Of a DNA stretch of 64,000 nucleotides, positions 21,422 through 32,359 are shown piece by piece (positions within the stretch are counted from its first letter, which is position 1; every line of letters begins with the position of its first letter). The notes under the pieces were generated by a model. That model was given only the letters and a program-made list of their open reading frames with translations, searched no databases and was not told the DNA's origin. The position numbers were made by a program, and so were the translations under genes. The stretch comes from Orientallactaga sibirica (Eukaryota; Chordata; Mammalia; Rodentia; Dipodidae), in NCBI GenBank assembly GCA_036365145.1, contig JAEOAD010001281.1, forward strand, positions 1-64,000, given 5' to 3'.

Positions 21422-21900
21422 CCCGCAGGATGGAGGCTCCGGAAAATGAACTCCGCTGCTTCCTCCGCACTGCTCACGCCGACCCGCCTTTCAGTTTACA
21501 ATCTGCTGAGCAGTTTCCCTGCACACAGACACAACACCGCCACCGCCACAGCCACCTCCTCCGCCCCGCTGAGCTGCTGGAGAGAGGCTCAGGAGAATGA
21601 ACTCCGCTGCTCCCGCCTTTTGAAAGTTTATAACTGCGCTAAGGATGCTCTGGGTGAGGCGCAGCATTGTGATGTCATGGGCAGTTCCACCTGCCTACAA
21701 CGCGGGGAGGCTGGAGCTGCCCACGGGTCAGGAGAGGAGGGTGGCTGGCAGAAGAGTGGGCTGCAGCTGTATTGGAGCAGGGACTTTGCAGCTAATAGAG
21801 CTTGTGCATCTCCCTCACAAACACTCAGAGAGCAGATGCAGGGGCTTCTGAGACCTGAGGTGCAGCTGTGTGTACTGACAGACCACCAGCTTCCACCAAC
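21422..21900 (-). promoter_or_regulatory. CpG-rich promoter module of the alpha exon (left arm)
   Basis: GC- and CpG-dense sequence upstream of the alpha ATG on the minus strand, with two internal copies of a leader motif (gcggagttcattttcc at about 21,440-21,455; a second near 21,585-21,605). No TATA box is seen. A one-mismatch CRE (tgatgtca, 21,670-21,677) lies about 250 bases upstream. The whole block is mirrored at 59,340-59,752. Confidence 0.6.
21670..21677. promoter_or_regulatory. CRE-like site, one mismatch (alpha, left arm)
   Basis: 'tgatgtca' is the left-arm counterpart of the perfect palindromic CRE at 59,493-59,500. A CpG-to-TpG change at the centre would explain the difference. 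Confidence 0.5.
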
Positions 21901-22189
21901 CCAAGGTTTAAGAATGTCATCAGATAGCATGGAAGACTATGGTGGAGATTTCATTGTTTTGCTAAAACCTGCCTACCTGATGGTCAACCAATGTATTTGA
22001 AAAGTACCTTGATTTATGATCTGACTTATGTAACTATGAAAACTTCATGAAACTGTTAAAACATTTGGACAGGGAATTTTGGGTAACATAAATCTGTGTT
22101 CCTGGGCCATGGTCACTCACATTTGGCCCTAGACTAAACTATGTCTAATCCCCTTTGAGGTGAGAGCTGTGTCTTTTGATGGACACTGG

Positions 22190-22490
22190 GGTGCAGCTGT
22201 GCTGAAGCAGGGACTTTGCAGTTCACAGAGCTTGTGTCCCACCCCACACATACCCAGAGAGCAGATGCAGGGGTTCCTGGTACCTAGGGTGCAGCTATAA
22301 TAAAGCAGAAGCTTTGCAGCTCACAGGTTACCCAGAGAACATGTGCAGGACTCCTGGGGCCTGAGGAGGCCTGGTGTGATGGTGTGATTTGTGGGGCCAG
22401 AAGATCCCATAAGGCCTACTGTGTGTGCATGAAACACTATGGTCTGTCCACAGGGATTGACTGTGCTTAGGCCAGGGATCTGCAGCCCTG
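22190..22490. repeat. Further copies of the promoter-module repeat (left arm)
   Basis: Repeats 'gctgtgctgaagcagggactttgcagttc', 'gagagcagatgcaggggttcc' and 'aagcagaagctttgcagctcac' recur here. Right-arm counterpart about 58,500-58,800. Confidence 0.7.
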
Positions 22491-22825
22491 CCCCCTCCTC
22501 TCCTTTGTTCCTTCCTTTGTCCCTTCCTTCCTTCTTTCCTTCCTTCCTTCCTTCCAATTCTTCTCCATTTAATCCCTCTTTTTCTGCCATTCTTTCTTCT
22601 CTTCCTTACTCCCTCCTTCCTTTCTTTACTTCTTTCCATTATTCATTTCTCCTCTCTTTTTCACCCTTTCATCCTGCCACTCATCACCTTTCCCCCCTTT
22701 TTCTCCCTTTCTTTCTATTCTTCTCCTCCCTTTCCCACTCATTTTTCTTTCTTCCTTCCTTTCTTTTCTTCCTTTCCCCCTTTCTTCTTCCCTCCTTTCC
22801 TCTTCCTTTCTCCCTTTATCTCTGG
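22490..22825. repeat. 335-base polypyrimidine tract (left arm, tract 2)
   Basis: C/T-only runs with (CTTC)n and (CCTT)n stretches. Mirrored as a polypurine tract at 58,140-58,460. Frames across it are not genes. Confidence 0.95.
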
Positions 22826-22973
22826 CTTGCTGTGAGCTCAAGGCCTGGTGAGGACTCCATCTCATGTCTCCTCTGTGCAGTCAAAATATTGCCTTCCTCC
22901 CCTGCAAAGTTTTGGCACACAGGAAAGGCATAGACAGGAAAAGCTGGGATGGAGAGGGTGAAAAAGCTGGGAT

Positions 22974-23001
22974 GGAGTGTGTGTGTGTGTGTGTGTGTGT
23001 A
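22974..23001. repeat. (GT)n microsatellite
   Basis: About 12 GT repeats; the right-arm counterpart (57,948-58,006) is roughly twice as long. Confidence 0.95.
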
Positions 23002-23860
23002 TAGAGTGATGAGATGGAAAGCAGCCCTGAGAAGAGGTAAAATATCTCACTAACAGAAGTGAATCCACAATAGTGTGGAATGTATATTTACATTATATGT
23101 ATAATTACTAGAGATGAACACCACAGGGAAGTTCCTATCTTTATGATGTCTGAAGGGATTTATAAATAGTACAGAAGCTTTACAGCATCCTAGTAGTGGC
23201 ATGGCCTTTGCTGCCCTGTCAGCCCCCTTTCAAAGGAATAGCAGAGACAAAGCACCCAGTAAAGGTTAATTACAATTAGCTGGGCACTGCTGCTCCTACC
23301 AGGTCCATGAGTCTGAGGGAAGTGAAGAGGGAGGGGACTGGGAAGACGACACACAGGAGCTTAAGTGGAGGTGAAGAATCTGGGGAAGCCCATACTGGGG
23401 AAACTAGACAGGGCTTGGCCAGGGAAGGTATTGTTCCTGGGATGCGAGTGCTGATCTCAGACATTCCTCTCTCACTGTTTAAGGCTGCGGGCTGGAATGA
23501 TGATTGGAAAATTCCATCACTGGGCTCTGGAAACAATTAACTTGGTGAATGTCCAGTGTGAGAAGGAAAGTGTCTCTTGGGCAACAGGATATTTTGTAAG
23601 AAACATCTAGAAGCAGGAAGTGAGGATAGAGACATGGGAGGCATAGCTTCATGGGTGGTGTAGGTGAAACCTGGATTCTGAGCAGCTGCTTACAAACTTG
23701 AGGTGATCGCAGCTCAGAGCTAAGTCCAGGCAGACAAGGGGGGCAAGGGATCTTACTCTTGAGGTATGTAAATTTGGAGGCAGACATGTGGAGGAATGAT
23801 GGGGGCATGGGCAAGGGCAGTTTGGGAAATGGTCTGGGATACAGGAAGACTTTTTGGAGG
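23002..23860. other. Arm sequence without a recognised gene (left)
   Basis: Matches about 57,085-57,945 in reverse. Open frames here (for example 140 codons on the minus strand, 23,479-23,901) are partly kept in the right arm but show no family or splice evidence. Confidence 0.4.
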
Positions 23861-23864
23861 ACAA

Positions 23865-24215
23865 GGCTGGGATCTGTGCAGATGGGCACAGTGATGCTCA
23901 CCTGTTATCCCAGCATGCAAGAAGCAGAGACAGGAGGATCATGAGTTCAAAGGCTGCCTGGGATATGTATAGCAAGACCTTTTCCCAAAAAAATATTCTT
24001 GGGGATGAAGCTCATTGGGTAGTGTTTGCCTTGTAAGCTAAAGACCTGATTTTGATCCACAGAATCCATATAAAATAGCCAGGTGTGGTGCTGCAGGTTT
24101 GTAATCCTAGCACTGGGGAGATGAGATAGGAGAGTCCCTGGGGCTGAGTGGCCAGCCAGTATAGACTATTTGGTGAGTTCCAGGCCAGTGAGAGACCCTA
24201 TCTCAAAAACTGCCA
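23865..24215 (+). mobile_element. B1 followed by an RSINE1-like SINE
   Basis: B1: 'gggcacagtgatgctcacctgttatcccagc' to about 23,990. RSINE1-like: 'ggggatgaagctcattgggtag ... gccaggtgtggtgctgcagg ... cctatctcaaaaac'. Mirrored at 56,735-57,080. Confidence 0.7.
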
Positions 24216-24349
24216 ATGGCATTCCTGGGAATAACACACAAAATTGTCTTTTGTCCCATTGCCTGTGTGCATGTATACTTGCATACACACAGCAAGCACT
24301 GCACACATGAAAACATACAAACACACATCCACACACATATCACATTTTT

Positions 24350-24565
24350 ATTTTCATTTTTAAAAAATTATTTACAAACAGAGAGAGGTAGAGAGAAGAC
24401 AGACAGATAGGCTAGGCACTCCAGGGCCCCCATCCACTACCAATGCATTCCAGACACATGTGGACCTCATTTTAGGTGGGTGTGATGGAATCAAACATGG
24501 GTTGTTAGGCTTTTCAGGCAAGCACACCTTAACCAGTAAGCCATCTCTCCAGCCCCTCTATCACA
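24350..24565 (-). mobile_element. B2-superfamily SINE
   Basis: Reverse copy ending in 'accagtaagccatctctccagcccc'. Shared with the right arm (56,395-56,605), so it predates the duplication. Confidence 0.88.
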
Positions 24566-25220
24566 TTTTTAACAATAAAGAATCCTTGGGTGAGAGAAAA
24601 AGATGTTGGGAGAGAAATCTGGTTAAAGCAGGTTTAGAGTGAGTAGGAGCTCCAGGAAGACAAGAAGAGTAGCCCTGAGATCCTGTCCATGGATGGATCT
24701 TGTAGAACAAAAGGCCCAACGATTATGCTTAGAACAGTCTGGAAACTTTTAGCAGCTGAACAGGCCATATTCCAGCTGGGCAGAGGGTGGCAGGAGTAGA
24801 GACAAAAAGCCCTCCCTAGGGCCCAAGGTCAGAAATAAGCCCATCTGGGCCACAGAGAAAAGTGGCCTGGACTGGGATGAAGTGACTGGGCCTGCAGCAG
24901 GTACCTAAGCCTGCATGCCAGACACTCTGCAGATTTCCTGCCTTGATTGAGAAATGTCCTAATTATCCTGGCTGTTCTGTGGGTGCCAGGAGGGTGGGGC
25001 TATCAGCCAGAATTGTGATGCTTTGAGACTTGAGTCCTGGCTCTGGTTCTGGCTGACCTCTTGAGAAAGTGACAACTGGTCCCTTACAGGTACCAAGCAG
25101 AGCCTGGAAGAGAGCAGAAGGTGGAGCCTGCTCCAGTGTCTTCTCAATGTTCAATCAGACTCAGAACCAGAAGTTTAACTAGGTTGAAAGGACCTTTGTG
25201 GGGATTAACAGAACACATGA
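24566..25220. other. Arm sequence without a recognised gene (left)
   Basis: Matches about 55,730-56,390 in reverse. No exon or named repeat supported. Confidence 0.4.
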
Positions 25221-25224
25221 AAAT

Positions 25225-25445
25225 TATTGAAGGAGGGCTGGAGAGATGGCTCAGCAGTTAAGGTGCTTGCTTGCAAAGCTTCATGGCCTGGGCTCAATTC
25301 CCCAGTATCCATGTACAGCCAGATGCACAAACTGGTTTGTGTGTCTGGAGTTTGTTTGCAGTGGCAAGAAACCTTCATGCATCTGGCTACACTATTCTCT
25401 CTCTCCCTTGCAAATAAATGAATAAAGAATTTCTAAAAGAAATTT
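25225..25445 (+). mobile_element. B2-superfamily SINE
   Basis: Forward copy ('gggctggagagatggctcag', 'cagatgcacaaactggtttg', A/T tail). Shared with the right arm at 55,515-55,725. Confidence 0.9.
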
Positions 25446-25549
25446 ATTCAAGGAGACCTCAGTGGCTGCACGTTGTCATCATTTTCCATGGCCATCATGG
25501 CATGTCACCTTGCCTGGAGATATGACTTGCTGACTCCTCTACGTATACC

Positions 25550-25645
25550 TGAGTGTATGTCATGTGACCTCAGGCAAGGCTTTTCCCTCTCTGAGCCTCA
25601 GCTTCCTTCTCTGGGTTGATGTGGTCATGAAATGAGGGACTGAGT
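25550..25645 (-). mobile_element. MIR fragment
   Basis: 'gtgacctcaggcaaggcttttccctctctgagcctcagcttcc' is the classic conserved core of the ancient mammalian MIR SINE. Right-arm counterpart about 55,345-55,405. Confidence 0.75.
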
Positions 25646-25831
25646 GTGGAGCCCCCCAGCATGCTGAATTCCAGTAAGCACTGAGACACAGTAGACCACA
25701 GGGCTGGGAGTTTGAGGAGCCCCAAATGGGGTCCTTTTGGCAGCAGGTGTCAGGAGAACACACTTGGGGAAGTGTGTGTGGCCATCTGGACAGGGTAGAT
25801 CATGGCTTCTCAGGGTTCATGTTTCTGTCAG

Positions 25832-25907
25832 GCCTTCACCATCATGGAGCAGAATCAGGATGGTTTCATTGACAAGGAGGACATGAGGAACAGCTTTACT
25901 GCACTGG
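25832..25907 (+). pseudogene. Regulatory myosin light chain exon, broken copy (left arm)
   Basis: After a splice acceptor (tttctgtcag) 25 codons read as the first EF-hand of a regulatory (RLC) myosin light chain, including 'FTIMEQNQDGFIDKEDMR' with the Ca-loop pattern D/N-x-D-G-x-I-D. The 76-base length and phase match my memory of the corresponding exon in the MYL2/MYLPF/MYL10 group. The splice donor is lost here (ct instead of gt), giving a stop soon after. Muscle RLCs bind the myosin neck; this fragment is not functional. Confidence 0.85.
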
Positions 25908-26079
25908 CTGGATGATGTAGTAATGGGGAAAACTTGGAGCTGGGCAGGGAGGTGTTGCTATGTGCAGGCCACCAATCAGGAATAGGTGACTGGGGACATA
26001 TCAAGATCAGGGCATTGATTGATGGGCTGTGAGCTTAGTGTTCTTCTGTGCCCATCACACTCTTGCCTCACTTCTCCAG

Positions 26080-26165
26080 GTTGCACCAATTTCAAAAATG
26101 AGGAGTTGGATGCCATGAGAAGGAGGTTCCAGGTCCATCACCATGTTTAGGGAGAAATGTTAGGG
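26080..26165 (+). pseudogene. Regulatory myosin light chain, next exon remnant (left arm)
   Basis: After an acceptor (cttctccag), the sequence keeps 'NFKNEELDAM' and a 'KEVPGP'-like stretch in another frame, then 'ccatgtttagggagaaa', all in the order of the next RLC exon. A frameshift and an internal deletion are clear. The intron between the two exons is retained, so this is a relic of a genomic copy, not a processed retrocopy. Confidence 0.7.
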
Positions 26166-26395
26166 TGATGGAGGCTCTCAGGGGGCAGGAGAGGGAATAA
26201 GGGTAGGTTTTAGACATGTCTCCCTATGGGTCCCTGATGTTTACAGAAGCACAGTTGAGAACCTGGTGTGCCTCTCCCCAAGCACCGTCCCCTAGAAGCG
26301 CACACCACCCCAGGCCCTGCATCAGTTTCTACCTAGCCTCATTACCCACAATCAAGACAGCACCTTCCACTTCTTCCTATTACGATTCCACCCTG

Positions 26396-26548
26396 CTTTT
26401 TTTTTTTTTGAGGGAGGGTCTCACTCTAGCCCAGGCTGACCTGGAATTCACAGTGTAATCTTAGGAAAGCCTCAAAATCACAGTGACCATCCCACCTCAG
26501 CCTCCTGAGTGCTGGGATTAAAGACATGTGCCATCATTCCCAGCTTAT
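26396..26548 (-). mobile_element. B1 SINE
   Basis: Reverse B1: poly-T, 'gagggagggtctcactctagcccaggctgacc', 'ctgggattaaagacatgtgcc'. Shared with the right arm (54,130-54,272). Confidence 0.9.
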
Positions 26549-27094
26549 TTCCCTCATCTACCTGCCTCTTTTGCCTGTCTGTCCCCCTTTGAAGGTGAGT
26601 GACAGGCAAAGAGCTATGGGGAAAATGGTTCTAAAAATACTCACCTTGTCCAATTTTGTAGCCACCACAGTCCCAGTGAAAGGATCAGAGAGCTGTGTTC
26701 ACCAATAAGGAGTCTGAGCATGCTCAGAGAGGTCATGATGGTTGTTGCAGGTGCCCTGAGAAAAGAATAACTATAATGGGACCACTAACAGTCTCCTGGG
26801 ACTCAATATCCTGTCTGGGGCTAGAAAATGGGGCCATCTCTGTTCCCTTTCTCTCCTGACTCTGGGGTATCCTCTGCATAGTCATCTCCAAGTTGGAGGC
26901 TGCTATGACTGAAAGGAAGGGTCAGACTGGGCTGTGGGTGTACAGGGAGGTAGGCAGTGTGGTCACCCTCCCCTCAGGCTGCCTCTGACTGGCCCTGAAG
27001 ATCAAGATCTGGACTCAACACACTCAGGGTTGATCTTGGGTGTCTGAGTTGCTGTTTACACCTTAATATTTCTATAGAGTGCTTGTCTAGAATC
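26549..27094. other. Arm sequence without a recognised gene (left)
   Basis: Lies downstream of the myosin light chain remnant. I looked for later light-chain exons here and could not recognise any. Confidence 0.45.
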
Positions 27095-27335
27095 TCCCAG
27101 AAAGGAGCAGGGGTGTGGCTCAGCAGGACAGCACTTACTGAAATTCCCCAGTGAGAGGCTGAGGTCTGGCTCAGTTATAGAGCTCCTGTCTAGAAAACCC
27201 CAGTGTGGGAGTGTGGGGTGGCTCAGTGGCAGAGCACTTGCCTTGACTCCTCCACTGAGGGGCTGGGGTGTGGCTCAGTGTGGAAGAGTTTCTGCCTAGA
27301 ATCCCCACTGAGGAGCTGTGGGCATAGCCTATAAG
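27095..27335 (+). repeat. Tandem array of ID-head monomers (left arm, array 1)
   Basis: About five units of roughly 53 bases, each of the form 'gggctggggtgtggctcagt', 'gagcacttgcctagaatccc', 'cagtga'. The core equals the alanine-tRNA-like ID SINE head (Pol III A box) with the B-box half deleted. Right-arm counterpart 53,310-53,570. Confidence 0.85.
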
Positions 27336-28525
27336 GAGGCACCTTCTGCTCTAATGTGAGTTGGGTACTAGGGAAAACAGGAATTTAGTTGGGACCCTTT
27401 GGGATGCTCATGGGAAGGAAGAGTGCTTTTTATCTCTGAAGGCCCTCAGCCTGTTTGGTGGATTGAAAAGTAGAAGCCTAAGGCTCATGATGCATCAGTC
27501 AGGCTTTGGCTAAGCTGGAGCAGTGACCCAGGGCCTTGGTGGGACTACAGTACTGCAGCTTCTCTCTAGTTTTCAGGAACACACGACCTAGGAATCCAGC
27601 TGAGCTTGTCATGCAAACTTTGTCAGGGCTGTGCAATGATGTTGGGAGAGAGGCTGGCAGCCAGGAGGACAGCAGGCTGGGGTGGGCACTGTCTTTTCCT
27701 CTAATTGAGATAAGGAAATTTTGCAATGAGATGCCCCACAATGGCAAGAAGACAGTATTCAGGCTATTTTATGACACTCACAGCGCTCAGAGCTGAGGGA
27801 GGAGGCAGGGTATCACTGGCTAAGGTGAGTGTCACAGCTGTGCCTGGTCCTCGGGAAGCTGAGGGGCCAGCCACAGTAGTAAGGTCTCTTCACAGACTGG
27901 AATTTTCAGCTAGGTGATGAAAACAGGGATGCTGTGGATTTGAAGGCAGTGACCCCATTCAGTCCTGATCAGGACCCTTGCACCACTCCAGCTTCACTGG
28001 CTTAAAGTCCATGACTCTTCTGCTTGGTCTACCTCGGAGGGCCTGCAGCCCTGGCCCAACTCCACCTGGCCTGAGCTGCAGGGCTGGGGACAGATGCCAA
28101 ACACCTGCTCAGAGAAGTCAATGTTGTATCTTCCCAGGGCTCCCAGTCTGATGGGGACACACAGAGGCCCTGACCCAATGTAATGGGGAGACACAGAGGA
28201 GACCTAGCCAGTCTTGTGGGGAGACATAAAGGACCTTGACTCAGTCTGATGGGAAGACACAGAGAGCTATGACCCGGCCTGAGGTGGGGAGACAGGGACA
28301 GTCCAAACTCAATCATATGTGAGGATCTGGACACCCTGGATGTCCACAGAGGGGTGGTTACATCCCATTTCTCTTATTAATGTTGCCTCAGTGATAAGTT
28401 GAGGTATCATGTCTAGTACCTGGGTGCACTGGGTATGAAGGAACTGAGTGGGAATAATGCCAGCCTGGAGCTGGGCACTCAGATAGGTTCACAGTCCTGA
28501 TCCATTAGTGTTCATCAAAATCTAA
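27336..28525. other. Arm sequence without a recognised gene (left)
   Basis: Matches about 52,185-53,305 in reverse. 28,100-28,330 has a loose tandem phrase (tctgatggggacacacagagg-like, about four times), a small local repeat. Confidence 0.45.
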
Positions 28526-28685
28526 GCATTGAGCCAGGTGTGGTGGCTCATGTGTGTAATCCCACCACTCAGGAAGTGGATGAGGAATTCAAGGTCATTC
28601 TTAGCCACATGTTGATTTTGATGTCAGCGAGGGATACATTAGACCCTTTGTCAATAAAACCTATCCAAAGAAACAAACCCAAACC
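28526..28685 (+). mobile_element. B1 SINE, old
   Basis: 'gagccaggtgtggtggctcat', 'gtgtaatcccaccactcagg', 'cattcttagccacatgttg'. Right-arm counterpart about 52,020-52,180. Confidence 0.7.
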
Positions 28686-28864
28686 ATAGCTATTGGTGGC
28701 CATCAGCAGGCTGGTCCTATAAGGTGGGGAAAATAGACCTCTGACCGCATGACTTGGAGGGCTTCCCAGGTCCACATTGAGTGGTTTGTGGAGCAGCATG
28801 ACCAGGAAAGGGGTCTGGATAGGAGTTGTTAGGTCACCTGCTGTCATCAAAGATCCCAGGAAAC

Positions 28865-28930
28865 CTTGGAAAAGCCCCTTCTTCTCTCTGGGTCTCAGTT
28901 TTCCCAATAATAATATGAGGAAGATATTGG
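28865..28930 (-). mobile_element. MIR fragment
   Basis: 'ccttcttctctctgggtctcagttttccc' followed by 'atgagg' is a reverse MIR core. Right-arm counterpart about 51,780-51,845. Confidence 0.65.
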
Positions 28931-28999
28931 GTATTAAGGCCCATGGTGGACATCAGAATCTTTTCTCCTTCCTCCTTCCTCATTCTCCTTTTGGTCCTC

Positions 29000-29250
29000 T
29001 TCTTGTTGTGTTGAGCATGGAACCCAGTGCCTTGCCCAAATAGTCAAGTACTCTACCATGGCCCAGCCCCTCACTGGGGGATTCTAAGCAGGCTGAAACA
29101 CACCCTCGGCCCCTCATGGATAGATTCTAAGCAAGAACTCTACAGCTGAGCCATGTCCACAATGTCTCATTGGGGGATTCTAGTATGTGCTCTGCTACTG
29201 AGTCACCCTCAGCCCCTCACTGGAGGATTTTAGCAAGCACTCTAGTGAAG
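29000..29250 (-). repeat. Tandem array of ID-head monomers ending in a full ID (left arm, array 2)
   Basis: Reverse orientation. The 3'-most monomer keeps the B-box half (gcatggaacccagtgccttg) and is followed upstream by three to four truncated heads (cagcccctcactgggggattctaagca). Right-arm counterpart 51,485-51,720. Confidence 0.85.
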
Positions 29251-30485
29251 TAGGAATCAGAGCCAGAGAGGCAAACTGAAAGGAAGAAAGGTGGGGAGGG
29301 GAAGGCTGCAATTTCCAGGAGGCTCATGAGTGTCGACATGGAAAAGGATCAGTAGGTCAGCCTAGAGACAGAGATGCTGATGGGAGCCAGGCTTAGGGGA
29401 GAACAAAGCCAGTTGTTCGTAGAATGGATGGAGGCAGGGCTGGGAACAGGAATGACCAGCTTAGCTTATGATGTCTGAATGGGATATGGCCACAGCTAGC
29501 TGTAGTGCAGGCCCTTGGACTGACCATGGAGGTGAAGTCCTGTGACAGTGGTCTATAGTAAGTGTACATGGGGACTGTTCTAGTGGAGCAGAGAGGCACA
29601 GAGCCCAGTGAAGCCTGTTTTTGGACCTAGAGGCTGGGTCAACCCCTGAGCTATGCTCATGCCATCCCTTCCTAGGCTCACTGGGCTTTTGGTGACCCTG
29701 GGTGATGATATGTTCCCTCCCACCCAGAAACACGCTGGTGACCAAGGACAGTGGTGTTTCTGTTCAGGTTTGAGGATGGCTCCACAGCCTGTCACAGCCT
29801 CCACCTATGGGGGAGTGAGAGGAGGCTGGTGGAGCCTGTGGAGGTGGGATTGTCTACTTCCTCTTCCATAATATTATCAAAGGCTGTGAGGCAGAGTTCT
29901 GGGTCTACAGAGGCACTTCCAAAAGTATCTCAATCTAGAATCACCCAATCCATTTATACAGATCCCATCTGCATCTTTGGAACCTGGGACACCCACTTGA
30001 CAATGGCCTAGACCAACTCATCTCTTAGTGTAATGAGAAGTAAATCCATCTATAGGGGATCCATTTGGGGAACAGAAGGTACTTCCCATGGCTGTAGGAC
30101 CTGACAAATGTGGATGCTGGTCATAGAGGCCAAAAAGTAGACTCTGGTTAAAACAGAATTTGTGCAGTCGCCAATTTGGGGACCCAGAAATCTTGACTTT
30201 GCCACAGTAACATAAATAATGGAAAATGTGCATAGTCCTTAGTGGGACCTGGTACCACTGGCACCACAGGATACCCCAGATGCACAGGGCCTCACTCAGC
30301 TCTCTGATCCTATCTTTATCACTGAGCCTTCTTAAGCCCCACAAATTCCCCATAGTTCCAGGTGACACCAGTCCCCTTCATTCAGGACCCAATGTAGTTC
30401 CTAGTTCTGGCAGCTCTGGTAGCTGGAAGCAGATATTTTCCTGGACCCACAGGGACAGATCCCATCTTGCTACATCTTCTGTCTG
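29251..30485. other. Arm sequence without a recognised gene (left)
   Basis: Matches about 50,230-51,480 in reverse with about 9% divergence in a 265-base stretch I compared. Exon-like G/C-richer pieces exist, but frames are not kept between arms. Confidence 0.4.
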
Positions 30486-30489
30486 GTAC

Positions 30490-30565
30490 ATCATTTAGTC
30501 CTCTCCATCCTCAGTTTTCTCTTGCTTAAAAGGGATCCTAGTACTCATGTCCCAAAGCTGTGAGA
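30490..30565 (-). mobile_element. MIR-like fragment
   Basis: 'tctccatcctcagttttctcttgcttaaaagggatcctagtactcat' resembles the reverse MIR core and flank. Shared with the right arm at about 50,155-50,225. Confidence 0.5.
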
Positions 30566-30684
30566 GGCCAAGATCTAAGGGGATCCACCATGGAAGGGTT
30601 TTCTATGATGCCTTGGCCTCAAATGGTTTCTTGTAGTCTGGGAAGTGCTGGATAGATGCCATTGAAAATGGCAGAGCATCAGGA

Positions 30685-30905
30685 AAAAGGCCTGGTAGTT
30701 CAGGCCCGTCATCCCATGTGCTCAGGAGGCTGAACATGAAGATGACAAGTTCAAGGCCAACCTGGGATAAATAGTGTGACCTAAGGGCAAGGATACAGGT
30801 CAGTAGTAAAGAAACAGGGGAAATCCTCCTGTGAGAGGCGGGGCTTTGAGCTGTAGAACATTTGCCTAGCGTGTCTGCGGCCATGGGTTCCATGGGAATC
30901 TCAAC
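30685..30905 (+). mobile_element. B1-like SINE and an ID element
   Basis: B1: 'aaggcctggtagttcaggcccgtcatccc' to about 30,800. ID: 'gcggggctttgagctgtagaacatttgcctagcgtg' to about 30,905. Both shared with the right arm. Confidence 0.65.
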
Positions 30906-31755
30906 AATGCCAAGGCCCTGTTGGGGTCTCAGGGTCATTCTATTCAGTCTCTACCTAATTCTTGAAGGAAAGTTGGGGTTCCAAGAGAAGAACCTGGCCT
31001 CAGACAGCTGCCTAGCACTCAGCTGCCCTGCCCATTGGGGTTCCCCAGGTCAGGGCTTTTGACTCCAGCACTCTTCAGAGCCACCTGCTCTGAGTTTGCC
31101 ATAGAGTTTGAGGGCTGAAGCAAAAATAAAAAACACAAAGATGTACGTTTGGGTGATGTTTGTGTGAGTAACACTCCAGTTTAGAGGATAGGAAACTTTC
31201 CTATCCATGTTGATTTTTCCATAACTCTTGTTTCCCTGGCTTGGTTCAGGTATTCCGGGTGAGGTGGTGTGTAGAACTAATTAACAAGTTTAATACTCCA
31301 CAGGTGGACACCAAGACCTTAATTTATGGTTTTAGTGAGCACCTAGCACATATGAAACCTTTGCCAGTCTCAGAGATGCCAAGATGGGACAGTCCTTTCC
31401 ACAGGTAGAGGGGGTCATATGGACTGCAAGTAAGGAAGAAGGATAGAGGGTTCAGAAGCCAGGGGAGAAGGTCAGTGTGGAGGAGGGTAGAGCAATTCAG
31501 AGAAACTGATCTTAGACAGCTGCGCAGGGACTTGTTTGGTAAAGAGAAGAGATGAATTCAAGGTACATTTAAAGGGTAAGCAAAGATTGCTTAACCATCA
31601 CAGACAAGGCATCTAAGATCAAATACATAGGACTAAATCAGACTATCATAATTAAAACTGCCCATCAAAATACACAATTGAGACTGTGGAAGGACCAGAC
31701 TTGGGATGAGAGAAAATATTACATACACACTGATTTTTGTCAAAGGCTTTTTATA
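30906..31755. other. Arm sequence without a recognised gene (left)
   Basis: Matches about 49,025-49,890 in reverse. No exon supported. Confidence 0.4.
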
Positions 31756-32350
31756 CAGAAATATATATTTCTTTTTCTTTTTTTTTAAAAATTTTTTAAA
31801 ATTTTTTATTGACAACATCTATATTTACAGAAAAAAAACATGATATGTCCCTCCCCTCCCCTATCCCCCTTCAGAACTCCTTTCTGTCATATCCCCCCTC
31901 TCTCCATTAGTCTCTTTTAATTTGATGTCATCATCATTTTCTCCTATTATGAGGGTCTTGCAAAGGTATTACTAGGCACTGCAAGGTCATGGACATCAAG
32001 GCCAATTTCTGTCTGGACAGCTGCATTGTAAGGAGTTGTACCCTTCTTTTAATTAATTTATTTTTTATTGAAAACTTCCTTAATTGTAGACCATATCCCA
32101 TGGTACTTCCTCCCTTCCCCCACTTTCCCTTTGAAACTCAACTCTCCATCACATCCCCTCTCCCTCTCAATCAGTCTCTCTTTTAATTATGATGGTCTTG
32201 TGTAGGTAGTTTCAAGCACTGAGAGGTCATGGACATCCAGGCCATTTTGTTTCTGGAGGAGCACGTTGTAAGGAGTCCTACCCTTCCTTTGGTTCTTACA
32301 TTCTTTCTGGCATCTCTTCCACAATGGATGCTGCAGAAATATATATTTCT
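31756..32350 (-). mobile_element. Two LINE-1-like 3' ends in tandem (left arm)
   Basis: Flanked by 'cagaaatatatatttct' at 31,756-31,772 and 32,334-32,350. Read in reverse, each unit runs from 'gggta...gactccttac' through 'gatgtccatgacct' to an A-rich tail. Unit A is 31,773-32,039 and unit B is 32,040-32,333. The right arm has only unit B (48,690-49,007), so unit A was inserted into the tail of unit B in this arm. Confidence 0.75.
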
Positions 32351-32359
32351 GCATGTTAA

